From positions 1 to 38,171 of the forward strand of contig CAMNEB010000007.1 in the NCBI GenBank assembly GCA_946536155.1: a stretch of DNA of 38,171 bases. The letters run 5' to 3'. This DNA comes from an uncultured Lachnospiraceae bacterium. GTDB lineage: Bacteria; Bacillota; Clostridia; Lachnospirales; Lachnospiraceae. The notes beneath the pieces are model-generated. The model saw only the letters and a list, made by a program, of their open reading frames with translations. It ran no database searches and was not told the origin of the DNA. Position numbers and translations under genes: made by a program. This document shows positions 23,437 to 30,466 of the stretch, piece after piece (within the stretch, counting starts at the first letter, position 1; every line of letters begins with the position of its first letter).

Positions 23437-24849
23437 TCACAGAAGGGTCCCCATATAATAAAAGCCTCTGCATTCATCAAGCTTTACGGAAACTATCTTT
23501 CCGATGAGGGAATCGCTTCCCGCAAAGTGAACGATCATATTGTTGGAAAGTCTTCCGGTCACATAACCTTCGAGAGAATCGTTCTTCTCTTCAACAAGAG
23601 CATCCATGGTAAGTCCCTGCCATCTGAGGCTCTGCTTTTTTGCATTTTCCTGGACGCATTTTAAGACTCTGTCAAAATTCTCCCTGACGAGGTCTTCAGG
23701 CACCTGGTCGGGTCTTACGGCAGCAGGCGTACCCGCACGCTTTGAGTAGATAAATGTAAAGGCATTGTCATACTGCACCTTATTTATCACATCTATGGTA
23801 TCGTCCACATCCTCTGCGGTCTCACCCGGAAATCCCACCATGATATCGGTTGTCAGGGCAATATCCGGGATCTCATCCTTTATCCTGAGTGCAAGGTCAA
23901 GATACTGTTCCTTGGTATATCTTCTGTTCATCTCCTTTAAGACCTTAGTCGAGCCTGACTGGAGAGGAAGATGGAGATGTCTGCAGATCTTCTCATCGTT
24001 TTTGATCGTCTTTATGAGTTCATCCGAAAGGTCCTTGGGGTGCGATGTCATAAATCTGACCCGCTCTATCCCGGGAACATCGCATACTCTTTTTAGAAGC
24101 TCGGGGAAAGATATCTCGCCGTCTATGCCGTTTCCGTAGGAATTGACATTCTGCCCCAGGAGCATGACTTCTTTTACGCCTGTAGATGAAAGTCTTTCGA
24201 CTTCTTTTATGATATCCCGGCTCTCTCTTGACCTCTCACGCCCTCTTACATGGGGCACGATACAGTAAGTGCAGAAATTATTGCACCCGAACATGATATT
24301 GACCCCTGATTTAAAGGGATATTTTCTGAGCACGGGGAGATCTTCGACTATATTGTCGGAGTGATCCGTTATCTCATAGATATGTCTTTCACCGGAAAGG
24401 AGTCTGTTCAGATATTCCGGAAAAGCATAGAGATTGTGGGTTCCGAAGATCAGATCCACGAAAGAATAAGAACTTTTAAGCTTTTCAAAAGCCGTCGGTT
24501 CCTGGGGAAGGCATCCGCACACCGCTACCATCATTGACGGATTTTTCTTTTTGCGGGAATGCGCCTCGCCCAGATGTCCGTAGAGCTTCTGATTGGCATT
24601 GTCTCTTACCGTACAGGTATTATATAAAACAAAGTCGGCATCCTCGGTCTCATCGAGAAGTTCAAATCCCGATGATACAAGAATACCGGCTAATTTTTCG
24701 GAATCACGGGCATTCATCTGGCAGCCGAAAGTGATCACGGATGCGGTAAGCCTGCGTCCGGTCTTTGATTCACTTTCCTTTATAAGCCTTGATGTATCCT
24801 GAATGAAACCGATCTGTCTGTCAGTTGCTAATATATCCGATTCTCTCAT
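23437..24849 (-). CDS. miaB: tRNA-2-methylthio-N6-dimethylallyladenosine synthase
   Basis: A 470-residue radical SAM methylthiotransferase acting on i6A37 of tRNA. The N-terminal UPF0004 domain has three cysteines in ITFGCQMNARDSEK, YNTCTVRDNANQK and VAVCGCLPQ that bind the auxiliary [4Fe-4S] cluster; the radical SAM motif CxxxCxxC is in MFGCNNFCTYCIVPHVRGRERSR; a C-terminal TRAM domain ends the protein. The N-terminal 30 residues before the first cysteine domain are an extension common in Clostridia. Start: ATG at 24849 with GGAG 4-5 bases upstream, 9 bases after the degV-family stop. It works after MiaA, encoded in the same run. Confidence 0.96.
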   Translation of the reverse strand: MRESDILATDRQIGFIQDTSRLIKESESKTGRRLTASVITFGCQMNARDSEKLAGILVSSGFELLDETEDADFVLYNTCTVRDNANQKLYGHLGEAHSRKKKNPSMMVAVCGCLPQEPTAFEKLKSSYSFVDLIFGTHNLYAFPEYLNRLLSGERHIYEITDHSDNIVEDLPVLRKYPFKSGVNIMFGCNNFCTYCIVPHVRGRERSRESRDIIKEVERLSSTGVKEVMLLGQNVNSYGNGIDGEISFPELLKRVCDVPGIERVRFMTSHPKDLSDELIKTIKNDEKICRHLHLPLQSGSTKVLKEMNRRYTKEQYLDLALRIKDEIPDIALTTDIMVGFPGETAEDVDDTIDVINKVQYDNAFTFIYSKRAGTPAAVRPDQVPEDLVRENFDRVLKCVQENAKKQSLRWQGLTMDALVEEKNDSLEGYVTGRLSNNMIVHFAGSDSLIGKIVSVKLDECRGFYYMGTLL

Positions 24850-24858
24850 TTTTCTCCG

Positions 24859-25725
24859 TCAGGAGCGTGATTCGGCAAAATATCCTGCGATCACGATGGT
24901 AGGACCGGTATGGGTTCCTATCATAGGTCCGAGATTGTTGATCATAAACTTCTTAAAGCCGAAACGCTCTTCTATTTTATTTTTCAGGTATTCGGCATCC
25001 TCGGGACAGTTGCCGTGACCGACCATTATTATATCATTTTTGTCACGATAAGAGCCCATATGTTCTTCCATATAGTCAACGATATGGTCAAGACTCTTCT
25101 TGCGTCCTCTGATCTTGGCGGGAACCTGGAGCTTTCCCTCATCGTCAACGATAAGGAAGGGCTTGATGGAGGCAACGGTTCCGATGATGGCACTGGCCTT
25201 GCTGACTCTTCCGCCCCTGCAGAGGTCGTAAAGATTGTCCACGGTTATGGCAAGACTTCCGTGAGGAACAAGTTCCTTTACAAGAGCGATGGTCTCGTCA
25301 AAGCTCTTGCCGGCATCCCTGTATTCTACGGCTTTGGTAATGGTGAGCATCTCTCCCAGGGACCCGGTAAGCGTATCGATGACTTCGATCCTCTTGCCGG
25401 GATACTTCTCCATTATCTCATTTGCGCCTGTAAGGACGCTCTGGCATGAACCTGAAAGTCCCGAAGATATACCGAGAAACAGGAATTCATCGGCATCATT
25501 TATATGCTCTTCGAAATATCTCTTTGCCTGATCGGGATTGATCTGTGAAGTAGTGGGTTTTGCACCCTCCGCAAGCATCTTATAGAACTTGTCTGCCGGA
25601 AGCTCGACTCCCTGATTATATACGACACCGTCGATGATCGTAGCGAGATTGATGGTATCGATATCATGCTCCCTCGCATAATCTGCGGGTATATCTGATC
25701 CGTTATCAGTGATTATCTTAAACAT
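24859..25725 (-). CDS. DegV-family fatty-acid-binding protein
   Basis: A 288-residue DegV/EDD-fold protein. In Firmicutes these bind long-chain fatty acids and present them to the FakA kinase. Family landmarks are the N-terminal FKIITDNGSDIP, GVELPADKFYKML, KPTTSQINPDQ, FLGISSGLSGSCQSV, VIDTLTGSLGEM and a basic KIRGRKKSLDHI loop. Start: ATG at 25725 with GGAGG 7 bases upstream. Nine bases separate it from miaB, so it is likely the first gene of the long mismatch-repair and cell-shape run. The lipid ligand and partner kinase cannot be told from this window. Confidence 0.92.
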   Translation of the reverse strand: MFKIITDNGSDIPADYAREHDIDTINLATIIDGVVYNQGVELPADKFYKMLAEGAKPTTSQINPDQAKRYFEEHINDADEFLFLGISSGLSGSCQSVLTGANEIMEKYPGKRIEVIDTLTGSLGEMLTITKAVEYRDAGKSFDETIALVKELVPHGSLAITVDNLYDLCRGGRVSKASAIIGTVASIKPFLIVDDEGKLQVPAKIRGRKKSLDHIVDYMEEHMGSYRDKNDIIMVGHGNCPEDAEYLKNKIEERFGFKKFMINNLGPMIGTHTGPTIVIAGYFAESRS

Positions 25726-25821
25726 TTCATATCCTCCGGTTCGGAAATTTCGATTGGTAATAACAATTTACCGTTGGATATATTACACCATATAGCATGT
25801 GATTACAAGTAAAACATTATC

Positions 25822-25854
25822 AAAAAACACTATATGTAGTTTAAGATTCTACAT
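25822..25854 (-). terminator. Weak intrinsic terminator after dut
   Basis: On the minus strand ATGTAG (25849-25854) pairs with CTACAT (25834-25839), 6 pairs and a 9-base loop, followed by ATAGTG and TTTTTT. It lies 3 bases past the dut stop. The remaining gap to the degV-family ATG has only weak promoter-like sequence (TTGTAA, 17 bases, TAATAT at about 25772-25800). Confidence 0.4.
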
Positions 25855-25856
25855 CT

Positions 25857-26366
25857 CTATTTTCCCGTGCTTCCGAATCCGCCGTTTCTTACCGTATCCG
25901 TATCATCATCCTCTGTGATGCCGTAGGGTATGAATATTCCCTGGGCGAAAGCATCGCCTTCCTTCAGCTCCACTTTCTTGCCTTCTTTGGAATCGTTGGT
26001 TATCTTGACAAAAATATGTCCTTCATTGTCGGAAAAATAGTAATCACTGTCTATGATGCCGACCGTGTTGTTAAGCTGAAGGCGGAACTTAAATCCAAGT
26101 CCGCTCCTTGGAAAGACTGCCAGCATCCAGTCTTCGTTCATCCTGACACGGATGCCTGTGGGAACCTTTATGCAGTCTCCGGGCTCAAGCGTGATATCAA
26201 GCGTAGTCCTGATATCATAGCCTGCGCTTCCCTTTGTCGCTCTTTTGGGGAGCGTGATACGATCATATTTTTCCTTGATGACCGCTTCATCGGAGATATA
26301 TTCCAAAACTCCGCTCTTAAACTGTTCATAGCTTACTTTTTCAAATTTTCCGACTATGGCTGCCAT
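25857..26366 (-). CDS. dut: dUTP diphosphatase
   Basis: A 169-residue homotrimeric dUTPase that hydrolyses dUTP to dUMP and pyrophosphate, preventing uracil incorporation and feeding thymidylate synthesis. All five motifs are visible in order: KGSAGYDI, PRSGLGFK, GIIDSDYY with the catalytic aspartate, GDAFAQGIFIPY, and the C-terminal NGGFGSTGK arm that closes over the nucleotide. An N-terminal extension of about 40 residues before motif 1 is longer than in E. coli. Start: ATG at 26366 with AAGGAG upstream. It lies 15 bases downstream of nrdG, so its product acts directly on the output of the reductase encoded before it. Confidence 0.96.
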   Translation of the reverse strand: MAAIVGKFEKVSYEQFKSGVLEYISDEAVIKEKYDRITLPKRATKGSAGYDIRTTLDITLEPGDCIKVPTGIRVRMNEDWMLAVFPRSGLGFKFRLQLNNTVGIIDSDYYFSDNEGHIFVKITNDSKEGKKVELKEGDAFAQGIFIPYGITEDDDTDTVRNGGFGSTGK

Positions 26367-26381
26367 ATTTTCTCCTTATGA

Positions 26382-26942
26382 TCAATACATACATCTGACG
26401 CCCGTTTTGGAGCTTCCGTAAACCACCGAAGGATCAAGGACCGAATAATGGTCCGGACAGTGGATAATGACCTCATCCGAATCAAGAGATTCCTTCACAT
26501 CGATGACTCTCTGGTTAGAACTGCCCTTCCAGCATAGGGTGACATCTTTAAGGTCTTCGATGAAGGGTCCGTCAACGATCACATCAACATATCTCATGAG
26601 AGGGAGATCTTTTATATCCTCCCAGAGGTCTCCCGTGTAGAGCCAGACCGTTTTTTCGGGAAACTTCTCTTTGAAGGTCTTCAGAAGTTCTTCGGTATCC
26701 GCCCTGTTTCCATGATAGAGAGGATCGCCGCCCGTAAGCGTAAGCCCCGAGATATAATCCCTTTCCAGAAGGGAAAAAAGCTCATCTTCTGCCGGCCTAT
26801 CAAACTCGATGCCACCTTCAGGATCCCATGTCTGCGGGTTCTGACATCCTTTGCAGTGATGATCGCATCCCGCAAGCCATAAAGTGACCCTTAAGCCGTC
26901 ACCGTTTTTCATATCGTCTTTTGTAATATCGTGGTATCTCAT
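26382..26942 (-). CDS. nrdG: Anaerobic ribonucleoside-triphosphate reductase activating protein
   Basis: A 186-residue radical SAM activase that generates the glycyl radical on NrdD. The cluster motif CxxxCxxC is in AGCDHHCKGCQNPQTWDP; GLTLTGGDPLYHGN is the SAM-binding GGE-like segment; further strands of the partial barrel follow. Start: the ATG at 26942 overlaps the nrdD stop by one base (TGATG); a GTG one codon earlier is also possible. The window-internal operon order nrdD-nrdG-dut is consistent with coordinated deoxynucleotide supply. The C-terminus is about 30 residues longer than the shortest NrdG forms. Confidence 0.95.
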   Translation of the reverse strand: MRYHDITKDDMKNGDGLRVTLWLAGCDHHCKGCQNPQTWDPEGGIEFDRPAEDELFSLLERDYISGLTLTGGDPLYHGNRADTEELLKTFKEKFPEKTVWLYTGDLWEDIKDLPLMRYVDVIVDGPFIEDLKDVTLCWKGSSNQRVIDVKESLDSDEVIIHCPDHYSVLDPSVVYGSSKTGVRCMY

Positions 26943-29107
26943 CACATGGATCTTCTTTCGGAAATCTCGACCATCTTAGCGTCGTTTAATCTCGTATCAC
27001 CGTGGGTTCTTGAGTAAGACAGGTATCCGTTCATCCTGTCTATCTTGGTCAGGTTCCTGCTCCCGCATACGGGGCAGACATCCATCGAAAGCTCTTCATG
27101 ACCGCAGTCGTCGCAATATGAAAGTGACAGATTGACTCCCTCATAAAATCCCATCTTCATGGCTCTTCTGACCAGCGTCTTTATAGCCTCGAGATTATAG
27201 TCGACGGGATACTTGACATACTGTATCTTTCCTCCGTTGAAAAGATCCCAGAATCTCTTCTCGTAATCCTGCTTTTCTATCGGAGTGATGTTTTCGGTAA
27301 CGTGACAGTGGAAGGAATTGGAAACATATTCCCTGTCGGAAACGCCTTCGATGATACCGAATTTATTCCTGAACTGCTTGACCTGCAGGCCGCACAGATT
27401 CTCGGCGGGAGTTCCGTAGATGGCATAGAGCCTGTGGTCTTCTTTTTTAAACTGAGCGATCTTATCGTTTATATGCCGCATGACCTCAAGTGAAAATTCC
27501 GCATCCTCGGTCAGGGACTTGTGATTGTAAAGCTGCTGAAGCTCATTTAAGGCCGTGATCCCGAATGATGCGGTTGCGGAATCAAGAAGGGGCTTGATCT
27601 TATCCGATAGCCCCAGATGTCCTCCCAAAAAACCGCCCATGCAGTAAGCGAGAGGATTCGTGGATGCCTTCATCTCACCCAGGTATGAATATGTCCTCAG
27701 ATGGAGATTTCTGATCAGCTCAAGATAATAATCAAGGATCTCGTAGAAATCCCTGTTTTCTTTTCTGCTCCTTGCAAGGATCATGGGCAGGTGGAGGGAT
27801 ACGACGCCTATATTGAATCTCCCGATATATACGGGAGTATCATCCTCATCCGCAGGTTCGATACCGCCTCTTTCAAACCAGGGAGAAAGAAAAGCCCTGC
27901 ATCCCATGGGGGAGATGATCTTTCCGTATTTTTTATAGATCGAAGAGACATAGCCTTCGCCGGTAAGGCTCAGATAGTCGGGGTACATGGTCTTCGATGA
28001 GCATCTGACCGCAAGATCGAAGATATCCTCCAGTTCGCCGCCCTTTCCGTGGAGCTTTTCATCATACAGAAATACGATCTTAGGGAAAAGAACAGGCTTC
28101 TTATGGCCTTTTTTGCCCTGGCCTTCCATATGGACCTTAAGAAGAGACCTGATGGCCATCTTCTGGAAGTCGCTTGTACCGGTTCCCGCAGTTACGGTTA
28201 TAAAGGGATAATCGCCGCGGCTTGATGCAACGGTATTGAATTTATATTCCCAGCCCTGGAAGCCCTGTTCGAATTCTCTCTGAACGTCCTTAAGTGCCGC
28301 TTCCCGTGCCTTTTCCTCATCTATCCCGAGATCTGTGTACTTCTTTACCGCTTTCTCATATGAGAGCTTCGCGTAGGGCTCGAGGGTATATTCAACGGAA
28401 GGGATGGTAAAGCCTCCGTACTGCTGGCTTGCGGCGCTTAAGACAATATCTCCCATAACGTCGAATGCGGTATCGAGACTCTTGGGTTCGTTGTACCAGA
28501 TATTGCCCATCTCAAAGCCGCCTTTTAAAACGGAAGCGATATCGAAAAGACAGCAGTTCATGGTATCGCGTCTTGAGGACATATCGTGAATATAGATATA
28601 ACCGTCACGGCAGGCCTGGATCTCCTCGGTCGTCAGGAAGAACTTCTGATAGAGCTCTTTGTTGAGCTGGTTGAAGATCAGGCTCCTCTTTGTGGAAACA
28701 AGGGCGGAATCGGTATTGGAGTTCTCCTTGTCCCCGATGTACATGATGGACTGGGATTTCTTGTACACATCATCGAGCATGCGGACAAAATCCTGCTTGT
28801 AGTTCCTGTAATCCCTGTAGCTCTTTGCGACTATGGGCTTGACTTTTTCAAGGACCTCTTCCACGATGTTGTGCATCTTAGGGATCGGTATCTCGGTCTC
28901 GCCGAGGGAATCCACCTTGGATATGATAAGCTCGCAGATGGTCCTGTTTTCCTCATCGGAAAACTCGGTAAGAGCCCTGTATGCACTCTTCCCGACAGCA
29001 TTTATGACCTTCTGTACGTTAAATGCCTCTTTCGATCCGTCCTTCTTAATGACATAAACGTCGGAAGCAGGTTTGTAGAGCTTTCCGTAATCGGGCTTAG
29101 ATACCAT
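26942..29107 (-). CDS. nrdD: Anaerobic (class III) ribonucleoside-triphosphate reductase
   Basis: A 721-residue glycyl radical enzyme that reduces NTPs to dNTPs without oxygen. An ATP-cone allosteric domain (about 15-105, VIKKDGSKEAFNVQKVINAV) is followed by the ten-stranded barrel. The C-terminal zinc site has Cys665, Cys668, Cys678 and Cys681, and the radical glycine is Gly694 in RMNGYL. A single ATP cone suggests dATP feedback inhibition. Start: ATG at 29107, 6 bases after GGAGG; the GTG two codons earlier overlaps that site and is rejected. It follows the WYL regulator by 14 bases. Its presence marks an organism able to replicate without oxygen. Confidence 0.97.
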   Translation of the reverse strand: MVSKPDYGKLYKPASDVYVIKKDGSKEAFNVQKVINAVGKSAYRALTEFSDEENRTICELIISKVDSLGETEIPIPKMHNIVEEVLEKVKPIVAKSYRDYRNYKQDFVRMLDDVYKKSQSIMYIGDKENSNTDSALVSTKRSLIFNQLNKELYQKFFLTTEEIQACRDGYIYIHDMSSRRDTMNCCLFDIASVLKGGFEMGNIWYNEPKSLDTAFDVMGDIVLSAASQQYGGFTIPSVEYTLEPYAKLSYEKAVKKYTDLGIDEEKAREAALKDVQREFEQGFQGWEYKFNTVASSRGDYPFITVTAGTGTSDFQKMAIRSLLKVHMEGQGKKGHKKPVLFPKIVFLYDEKLHGKGGELEDIFDLAVRCSSKTMYPDYLSLTGEGYVSSIYKKYGKIISPMGCRAFLSPWFERGGIEPADEDDTPVYIGRFNIGVVSLHLPMILARSRKENRDFYEILDYYLELIRNLHLRTYSYLGEMKASTNPLAYCMGGFLGGHLGLSDKIKPLLDSATASFGITALNELQQLYNHKSLTEDAEFSLEVMRHINDKIAQFKKEDHRLYAIYGTPAENLCGLQVKQFRNKFGIIEGVSDREYVSNSFHCHVTENITPIEKQDYEKRFWDLFNGGKIQYVKYPVDYNLEAIKTLVRRAMKMGFYEGVNLSLSYCDDCGHEELSMDVCPVCGSRNLTKIDRMNGYLSYSRTHGDTRLNDAKMVEISERRSM

Positions 29108-29121
29108 TTTCACCCTCCCTT

Positions 29122-30099
29122 TTACAGTCCTTTTAATATATTCTCAAGATAATTTCTGTAGTCCGCAGCGGCGCTTTCCGGAGCGACTATCCTGACATCG
29201 CCTCCGAGACCTGCGAGCCAGCCGTAAAACTGATGGCTGACATAGCATCCGGTCCTGATGAGCACATGTCCCTTTTTTCCGGGCCTCTGGGTCACATCGG
29301 TGCCGAATCTGTCATAAGCGATACCGATCAGCTCTTCGGGAAAATCAAGGGTCAGAGTTTCCTGCTTTCCTCCGTACATTGAGAAGGTCTCCTCAACATA
29401 GGAGCTCATATCTATCTCACCGAACTCTTTGCCGCCTTCCCTGGGAATATCCGTCTCCGACACATGCTTCATCTTATCGACCCGGAAATGCTTCATCTTC
29501 CCCGCAGCTGAATCATATGCCATAAGATAATAGTTCCTGTCCTGCCAGATGAGCGCCCAGGGGCTTAAGACTCTCTTCTTCTCGCCCTTAGTGATCAGCT
29601 TTTTATCCGGTCCCCAGACGAAATATTCAAAGGTCACCTGCCTGTCCGATGAGATAGCTCTCGATAAGGTATCGACATTGTAGAGCACCTCTTCGTTTGA
29701 CGTCTTTGATTCGTTTGAATAAATATGTCTGCTGAGCTCCCCCGACTGATGGGAACTTGTAAGACCTTTAAGCTTTCCGATAAGTACCGAGGTCTTCCCC
29801 GGCGATATGAATTTGGACGAATAAACGGCATCCGCAAGAAGCTTGAGCTCGGCATCCTCAAAATCCCTGGAGACCAGTTTATATCCGCCTCCCGAAGATG
29901 ACGGCTCATGGATGATATCAACACCCGCATCTGTCAGGGAATCGATATCGTTGTAGAGAGTCTTGCGGTCACATCTTAGCCCTTCCGACTCGATCTTTTC
30001 CAGGATCTCCGCAGCCTTTAAGGCATGGGACTCATCCGTCTCATTTTTTAATATCTCCAGGATAAGGAGTATCCTGGTCTTGTTGTTATAAGTGTTCAT
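29122..30099 (-). CDS. WYL-domain transcriptional regulator
   Basis: A 325-residue regulator with an N-terminal winged helix-turn-helix (about 1-75: RILLILEILK..., CDRKTLYNDIDSLTDAGVDI, ending GGGYKL) and a WYL sensor domain (about 140-225) with SPWALIWQDRNYYLMAYD, where the name-giving triplet reads YYL. A WCX-like C-terminal extension carries the terminal 90 residues. WYL proteins often respond to nucleic acids or nucleotides. Start: ATG at 30099, preceded by GGTAAAG. It lies 14 bases upstream of nrdD and is likely co-transcribed with nrdD-nrdG-dut, so it may sense nucleotide state and control this operon; that is inference. A terminator-like hairpin directly precedes it. Confidence 0.9.
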   Translation of the reverse strand: MNTYNNKTRILLILEILKNETDESHALKAAEILEKIESEGLRCDRKTLYNDIDSLTDAGVDIIHEPSSSGGGYKLVSRDFEDAELKLLADAVYSSKFISPGKTSVLIGKLKGLTSSHQSGELSRHIYSNESKTSNEEVLYNVDTLSRAISSDRQVTFEYFVWGPDKKLITKGEKKRVLSPWALIWQDRNYYLMAYDSAAGKMKHFRVDKMKHVSETDIPREGGKEFGEIDMSSYVEETFSMYGGKQETLTLDFPEELIGIAYDRFGTDVTQRPGKKGHVLIRTGCYVSHQFYGWLAGLGGDVRIVAPESAAADYRNYLENILKGL

Positions 30100-30108
30100 A
30101 CTTTACCG

Positions 30109-30146
30109 GATAAAAAAGTATAAGGATACGAAAAAACGTATCCTTA
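30109..30146 (-). terminator. Intrinsic terminator between the 60-residue membrane protein and the WYL regulator
   Basis: On the minus strand TAAGGATACG (30137-30146) pairs perfectly with CGTATCCTTA (30121-30130), 10 pairs with a 6-base loop, followed by TACTTTTTTAT. The U-run ends about 10 bases before the WYL start codon. The opposite strand also has a T-run beyond the stem, so it could be bidirectional. Confidence 0.8.
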
Positions 30147-30154
30147 AGCATTTT

Positions 30155-30337
30155 TCAGTCAGTTTTCGATGCAGAACCCGGTCTGTCGCCTGCGCTGCTC
30201 TCGGAAATAAGCTTTGAATCCTTCCTCTTTCTGAGGATCCTTCCGACGCAGAATCCCAAAGCGGCCACAATGACTATTATCACCATCAGAAGAAGATAGC
30301 TCAGGAAAGAACTAAAAAATTCGATCCCCGATCCCAT
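30155..30337 (-). CDS. Small single-pass membrane protein, 60 residues, unknown function
   Basis: A short protein with an N-terminal segment MGSGIEFFSSF, one strong membrane helix (about residues 9-32, rich in Leu, Ile and Val), then a basic patch GRILRKRKDSK and a polar serine-rich tail. The basic side should be cytoplasmic. Start: ATG at 30337, 7 bases after GGGAGG; an upstream GTG overlaps that site. It has its own promoter (30433-30462) and terminator (30109-30146), good evidence that it is a real gene. No family is recognised. Confidence 0.7.
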   Translation of the reverse strand: MGSGIEFFSSFLSYLLLMVIIVIVAALGFCVGRILRKRKDSKLISESSAGDRPGSASKTD

Positions 30338-30432
30338 GATCACACCTCCCGGTCTTATATAAAAATCAATTCAGGTAATCACAATATCTAGTATCGGATT
30401 CAGAACTGAAAACATATCAAAACACATTATTT

Positions 30433-30462
30433 AGTATACATTTTTTAAAACTTCTCCGTCAA
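30433..30462 (-). promoter_or_regulatory. SigmaA-type promoter for the small membrane protein gene
   Basis: On the minus strand TTGACG (30457-30462) and TATACT (30433-30438) are 18 bases apart, each matching 5 of 6 consensus positions. It starts 4 bases past the stop of the MutS-like gene and gives a leader of about 90 bases to the ATG at 30337. The leader contains a near-palindrome TTCAG..CTGAA but no recognised riboswitch. Confidence 0.7.
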
Positions 30463-30466
30463 GGGT

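Noticed and set aside
29108-29121. NrdR box upstream of nrdD
   Set aside because: The gap to the WYL gene is 14 bases and is filled by the ribosome binding site; no paired NrdR boxes were seen in the gaps upstream of the WYL gene either.
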